Assembly (NCBI RefSeq): GCF_000585995.1
Contig: NZ_CP007410.1
Span: 5,173,430 to 5,237,429 of the forward strand
DNA: 64,000 nt
DNA from: Pseudomonas brassicacearum
GTDB taxonomy: Bacteria; Pseudomonadota; Gammaproteobacteria; Pseudomonadales; Pseudomonadaceae
Reading direction: 5' to 3'
Positions 59,168-64,000 of the stretch are shown here, piece by piece (the first letter of the stretch is position 1; each line of letters begins with the position of its first letter). Below the pieces are notes generated by a model that did not search any database, was not told the DNA's origin, and saw only the letters and a program-made list of their open reading frames with translations. The position numbers and the translations under genes were made by a program.

Positions 59168-60073
59168 ATGGATCGTCTACAAGCAATGCGGGTGTTCGTC
59201 ACAGTGGTGGACCTGGGCAGCCAGTCGGCGACGGCTGAGCACCTGGACCTGTCGCGGCCAGTGGTGTCGCGGTATCTGGCGGAGCTGGAAGACTGGGTCG
59301 GCGCCCGGTTGATGCACCGAACCACGCGCAAACTTAGCCTGACGGCCGCAGGCTCCGAGATCCTGCCGCGCTGCCGGCAGATGCTGGAACTGTCCGGCGA
59401 CATGCAAGCGGCGGTCAGCACGCCGGACGACGCGCCACGGGGCCTGCTGCGCATCAGTGCCAGCACCTCGTTCGGCCAGGCCCAGCTGGCAAGCGCCATG
59501 GCCGACTACGTCAAGCGATACCCTGGGGTGAGTGTCGACCTGCAAATGCTCGATCGCACCGTGAACCTGGTGGACGAGCGCATCGACCTGGCGATCCGCA
59601 TGAGCAATGACCTGGACCCGAACCTGATCGCCCGGCGCCTCACGGTCTGCCGCTCGGTGATCTGCGCCTCGCCCGGTTACCTGCGCGAACACCCGACACC
59701 GCAGCGGGTCGAGGACTTGAGCCAGCACAACTGCCTGACCCACTCCTACGTCGGCAAAAGCCTGTGGCACTTCGAGCAGGACGGCGAGCAGATTTCGGTG
59801 CCGGTGCAGGGCACTATCAGCGCCAACGAAGCCAGCACGCTGCTGCGGGCCACCATGGCCGGCGCCGGGGTAGCGATGCTGCCCAGCTATCAGGCCGGCG
59901 CCCACATCAAGAACGGCGAACTGATCCGCCTGCTGGCCCACGCCGAGCCCCGCCAGATGAACATGTACGCGGTATACGCCTCACGCAAGCACATGCCTTC
60001 GGCGCTGCGCAGCATGCTGGATTTCCTGGTGCTGCGATTTCCCGAGGTCCCGGAGTGGGATGTGGGGTTGTAG
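59168..60073 (+). CDS. LysR-family transcriptional regulator
   Basis: This 301-residue regulator has an N-terminal winged helix-turn-helix (MRVFVTVVDLGSQSATAEHL, then LSRPVVSRYLAELEDWVGARL) and a C-terminal periplasmic-binding-protein-like effector domain from about residue 92. It is divergent from the MBL-fold gene, the usual LysR target arrangement. The 114-bp gap between them holds the shared promoter region. The effector is unknown. Confidence 0.88.
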   Translation: MDRLQAMRVFVTVVDLGSQSATAEHLDLSRPVVSRYLAELEDWVGARLMHRTTRKLSLTAAGSEILPRCRQMLELSGDMQAAVSTPDDAPRGLLRISASTSFGQAQLASAMADYVKRYPGVSVDLQMLDRTVNLVDERIDLAIRMSNDLDPNLIARRLTVCRSVICASPGYLREHPTPQRVEDLSQHNCLTHSYVGKSLWHFEQDGEQISVPVQGTISANEASTLLRATMAGAGVAMLPSYQAGAHIKNGELIRLLAHAEPRQMNMYAVYASRKHMPSALRSMLDFLVLRFPEVPEWDVGL

Positions 60074-60099
60074 CCAGTATTGGCCTCACCGAGCCCCCT

Positions 60100-60189
60100 T
60101 GTGGGAGCGGGCTTGCTCGCGAAGACGTAGTGTCAGCAAAGCAGATGTCGATTGATACACCGCTTTCGCGAGCAAGCCCGCTCCCACAG
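60100..60189. repeat. REPIN, TGTGGGAGCGGGC variant
   Basis: A head-to-head REP pair lies between the LysR gene and gcsR. Confidence 0.9.
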
Positions 60190-60290
60190 GGAGTTCGGTG
60201 TGTTTCTCAAGAGTTGCACCAGGATTTCACCAATAGCCCGCCCCAAGGCATACTTGCCACCCTTCGCACTCCAGAACCCAAAACCGCCCC

Positions 60291-61799
60291 ATGCGTATCC
60301 ACGTCAGCTTCATCGACCGCGTCGGCATCACCCAGGAAGTCCTGGCGTTGCTCGGTGGACGCAATCTCAATCTGGATGCGGTGGAGATGGTGCCCCCCAA
60401 CGTTTACATCGACGCGCCGACCCTCAGCCCGCAAGTGCTGGATGAGTTGCGCGAAGCGCTGTTCAGCGTGCGCGGCGTGCAGGCGGTGACCGTGGTGGAC
60501 ATCCTGCCGGGCCAGCGTCGGCACTTGCAACTCGACGCGCTGCTGGCGGCCATGACCGACCCGGTGCTGGCCCTGGACAGCGCCGGCAAGGTGTTGCTGG
60601 CCAACCCGGCGCTGATCGCCCTGTACGGTCGTGAACCGGCCGGGGAAAGCGTCGCCGAGCTGTTCGGTGACGAAGCGCTGTTGGGCGCGCTGCTGGAAAA
60701 TGGTTTCCGCCTGCCGCTGCGGGAAATCACCCTCAACGGCCAGACCTTGCTGCTGGACGCGACGCCCATCACCGACGCCGGCGCCCTGCTGACGCTCTAC
60801 CAGCCGAACCGCATCGGCGAACGCCTGTCGGCCCTGCACCACGACCACGCCGAAGGCTTCGACGCACTGCTGGGCGAATCCCCGGCGATCCGCACCCTCA
60901 AGGCCCGGGCCCAGCGGGTCGCGACCCTGGATGCACCGCTGCTGATCCAGGGCGAAACCGGCACCGGCAAGGAACTGGTGGCCCGGGCCTGCCACGCCAT
61001 CAGCGCCCGCTACAGTGCGCCGTTCCTGGCCCTGAACTGCGCCGCCTTGCCGGAGAACCTGGCTGAAAGCGAACTGTTCGGCTATGCCCCTGGCGCCTTC
61101 ACTGGCGCGCAACGGGGTGGCAAGCCCGGGCTCATGGAACTGGCGAACCAGGGCACGGTGTTTCTCGATGAAATCGGCGAGATGTCGCCGTATCTGCAAG
61201 CCAAGCTGCTGCGCTTCCTGAACGATGGCAGCTTTCGCCGGGTCGGCGGCGACCGGGAAATCAAGGTCAACGTGCGGATCCTCAGCGCCACCCACCGCAA
61301 CCTGGAGAAAATGGTCAGCGAAGGCTCGTTCCGCGAAGATCTGTTCTATCGCCTGAACGTGCTCAACGTCGAGGTCCCGCCCCTGCGCGAGCGCGGCCAG
61401 GACATCCTGCTGCTGGCGCGCTACTTCATGCAGCAGGCCTGTGCACAGATCCAACGCCCGGTCTGCCGCCTCGCCCCCGGTACTTATCCGGCACTGCTGG
61501 GGAATCGCTGGCCGGGCAACGTGCGGCAATTGCAAAACGTGATCTTCCGCGCCGCCGCCATCTGTGAAAGCAGCCTGGTGGACATCGGCGACCTGGACAT
61601 CGCCGGCACCTCCGTCGCGCGTCAAGGCGATGTGGACGTCGAAAGCCTGGAACAGGCCGTGGAAACCTTCGAGAAGCACCTGCTCGAAAGCCTCTACGTC
61701 AATTACCCCTCCACCCGCCAGCTCGCCAGCCGCCTGCAAACCTCCCACACCGCGATTGCCCATCGGTTGCGCAAGTATGGGATTTCCAACAAACCATAG
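60291..61799 (+). CDS. gcsR: Glycine-responsive sigma-54 activator GcsR, TyrR-like
   Basis: This 502-residue protein has an ACT domain (1-70), a PAS domain (about 80-185) and an AAA+ domain with Walker A 221-228 (GETGTGKE), a normal GAFTGA loop (APGAFTGAQRGG) and Walker B GTVFLDEIGEM. A C-terminal helix-turn-helix follows (STRQLASRLQTSHTAIAHRLRKYG split by the turn). It lacks a receiver, so a small ligand rather than a kinase switches it. Its position upstream of gcvH and gcvP matches P. aeruginosa GcsR (PA2449), which activates glycine cleavage genes when glycine is present. Confidence 0.9.
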   Translation: MRIHVSFIDRVGITQEVLALLGGRNLNLDAVEMVPPNVYIDAPTLSPQVLDELREALFSVRGVQAVTVVDILPGQRRHLQLDALLAAMTDPVLALDSAGKVLLANPALIALYGREPAGESVAELFGDEALLGALLENGFRLPLREITLNGQTLLLDATPITDAGALLTLYQPNRIGERLSALHHDHAEGFDALLGESPAIRTLKARAQRVATLDAPLLIQGETGTGKELVARACHAISARYSAPFLALNCAALPENLAESELFGYAPGAFTGAQRGGKPGLMELANQGTVFLDEIGEMSPYLQAKLLRFLNDGSFRRVGGDREIKVNVRILSATHRNLEKMVSEGSFREDLFYRLNVLNVEVPPLRERGQDILLLARYFMQQACAQIQRPVCRLAPGTYPALLGNRWPGNVRQLQNVIFRAAAICESSLVDIGDLDIAGTSVARQGDVDVESLEQAVETFEKHLLESLYVNYPSTRQLASRLQTSHTAIAHRLRKYGISNKP

Positions 61800-61814
61800 C
61801 CTTACTCGGTCCCC

Positions 61815-61903
61815 TGTGGGAGCGGGCTTGCCCGCGAAAGCAGTGTGTCAGTCAACACCCAATTAGCTGACACACCGTCTTCGCGAGCAAGTCCGCTCCC
61901 ACA
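61815..61903. repeat. REPIN, TGTGGGAGCGGGC variant
   Basis: A head-to-head REP pair lies between gcsR and the gcvH regulatory region. Confidence 0.9.
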
Positions 61904-61950
61904 GGGGGTTCTGTGCCGTGGTCGAAATCGCCTCAAAAACGACCTCCATC

Positions 61951-62068
61951 TGTACTGAAAGCGCTACAGCGGAACGATATCGATACACTTACCGCTAGCC
62001 GGCACTGTACAAGGCTTTGATCCCACAACGATTTTTTCCAGGCTTACGACTGTAGCGATTTCGCTACA
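61951..62068 (+). promoter_or_regulatory. Three GcsR-type 18-bp elements upstream of gcvH
   Basis: TGTACTGAAAGCGCTACA (61951-61968), CGGAACGATATCGATACA (61970-61987, reverse complement TGTATCG-ATAT-CGTTCCG) and TGTAGCGATTTCGCTACA (62051-62068, a palindrome extended by 3 bp on each side) share the form TGTANNG-N4-CGNTNCN. I recall TGTAACG-N4-CGTTCCG as the GcsR consensus. The first two are adjacent with a 1-bp gap; the third is 81 bp from the second. Confidence 0.7.
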
Positions 62069-62132
62069 GTCGAATTGAATCGAGCCTCGAAAAAATCTAT
62101 CAAGTCATTGATTTATAAACACTTACAAACAT

Positions 62133-62148
62133 TGGCCGTATTCTTGCT
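62133..62148 (+). promoter_or_regulatory. Sigma-54 promoter of gcvHP
   Basis: TGGCCGTATTCTTGCT has GG at 62134 and GC at 62146, the exact 12-bp spacing of -24/-12 elements, with TTGC conserved. It lies about 80 bp before gcvH and 65 bp after the third GcsR-type element. Confidence 0.75.
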
Positions 62149-62227
62149 ATGGGTATAGCCATTCGGCCGAGCCAAGCCTCGCGCCTTTCTTCGCGTCCAC
62201 CAGACGAATCTGGCCCCAGGAGTTTCC

Positions 62228-62611
62228 ATGAGCGAGTTGCGTTTCACTGAAGATCACGAATGGCTGCGCACCGAAGCCGACGGCACCGTTACAGTCGGCA
62301 TCACCGCGTTTGCCCAGAATGCCTTGGGCGATGTGGTCTACGTTCAGTTACCGGAACTGCAAAGCTACGACAAGGGCGCCGAAGCCTCCACCGTGGAATC
62401 AGTGAAAGCCGCCAGCGGTGTCTACATGCCACTGGACGGTGAAGTGCTCGAAACCAACCCGGCCCTGGAAAGCAATCCGGAACTGGTGAACGAAGATCCG
62501 CTGGGCGAAGGCTGGTTCTTCCGCTTTAAACCGACCGATGCCGACGCAGTGGCTAAGCTGTTGGATCAGGATGCGTACGACCGTCTGATCAAAGCCAACG
62601 CCGAAGCCTGA
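62228..62611 (+). CDS. gcvH: Glycine cleavage system H protein
   Basis: This 127-residue lipoyl carrier shuttles the aminomethyl group between P, T and L proteins. The lipoyl site is Lys60 in [17 protein letters not shown]. The length is normal. CAGGAG precedes the ATG. Because gcsR sits just upstream, this is the gcvH2-type copy used for glycine catabolism rather than a folate-housekeeping copy. Confidence 0.95.
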   Translation: MSELRFTEDHEWLRTEADGTVTVGITAFAQNALGDVVYVQLPELQSYDKGAEASTVESVKAASGVYMPLDGEVLETNPALESNPELVNEDPLGEGWFFRFKPTDADAVAKLLDQDAYDRLIKANAEA

Positions 62612-62621
62612 GGAGCGCCAC

Positions 62622-64000
<1,379 letters not shown>

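Overview
The window is chromosomal DNA of a Pseudomonas, most likely the P. fluorescens group. The evidence is GC-rich coding sequence, two REP/REPIN families typical of fluorescent pseudomonads, a ColR/ColS locus carrying the 222-residue methyltransferase, an AatJQMP-AauSR acidic amino acid system and a GcsR-gcvH-gcvP locus. Gene order falls into blocks that, from memory, match separate parts of the P. aeruginosa chromosome. I see no prophage, insertion sequence, CRISPR array, rRNA, tRNA or biosynthetic gene cluster.

Layout. 0.1-3.3 kb: a Cpx-like envelope stress system (cpxR, a CpxP/Spy-like chaperone, cpxA) after a small membrane protein. 3.6-7.2 kb: a periplasmic cluster of di-heme oxidoreductase, imelysin-like lipoprotein and DUF1513 protein. 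7.4-11.6 kb: RND efflux pair mexVW. 11.7-16.4 kb: outer-membrane homeostasis locus (small exported protein, InaA/WapQ kinase, methyltransferase, colS, colR and divergent PAP2 phosphatase). 16.3-16.7 kb: a 206-bp tandem duplication. 16.8-24.7 kb: groESL, fxsA, a HugZ-like protein, a short-chain dehydrogenase, apbC and metG. 24.9-29.5 kb: rnfA, B, D (frameshifted), G and E, nth and a small acidic protein; rnfC is absent. 29.5-31.2 kb: a LuxR-type regulator and an AT-rich segment with an unknown two-helix membrane protein. 31.2-38 kb: argG, motY, pyrC, rnt, a 2-Cys peroxiredoxin, bfd, bfrB and grxD. 38-44.6 kb: a molybdopterin oxidoreductase, argF with an orphan ABC ATPase, a PhzF-family protein and ybaK. 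44.9-50 kb: glpF, glpK, glpR and a broken glpD. 50.2-57.1 kb: aatJQMP with aauS-aauR. 57.3-60.1 kb: an NAD(P)-binding reductase, a metallo-beta-lactamase-fold protein and a divergent LysR regulator. 60.3-64 kb: gcsR, gcvH and a partial gcvP.

Regulation can be read in several places. A sigma-54 promoter with an AauR-type palindrome precedes aatJ. A sigma-54 promoter with three GcsR-type 18-bp elements precedes gcvH. A GTAAA-N6-GTAAA box precedes the CpxP-like gene, a Fur-like box precedes bfd, a perfect GlpR-like palindrome precedes glpD and a heat-shock-type promoter precedes groES. About seventeen REP/REPIN copies sit in the gaps between genes.

The main oddities are three indels in glpD, a one-base deletion in a G-run in rnfD, the missing rnfC beside an enlarged RnfB, the tandem duplication of the PAP2 gene tail with its REPIN, and the AT-rich segment at 30.2-31.1 kb.
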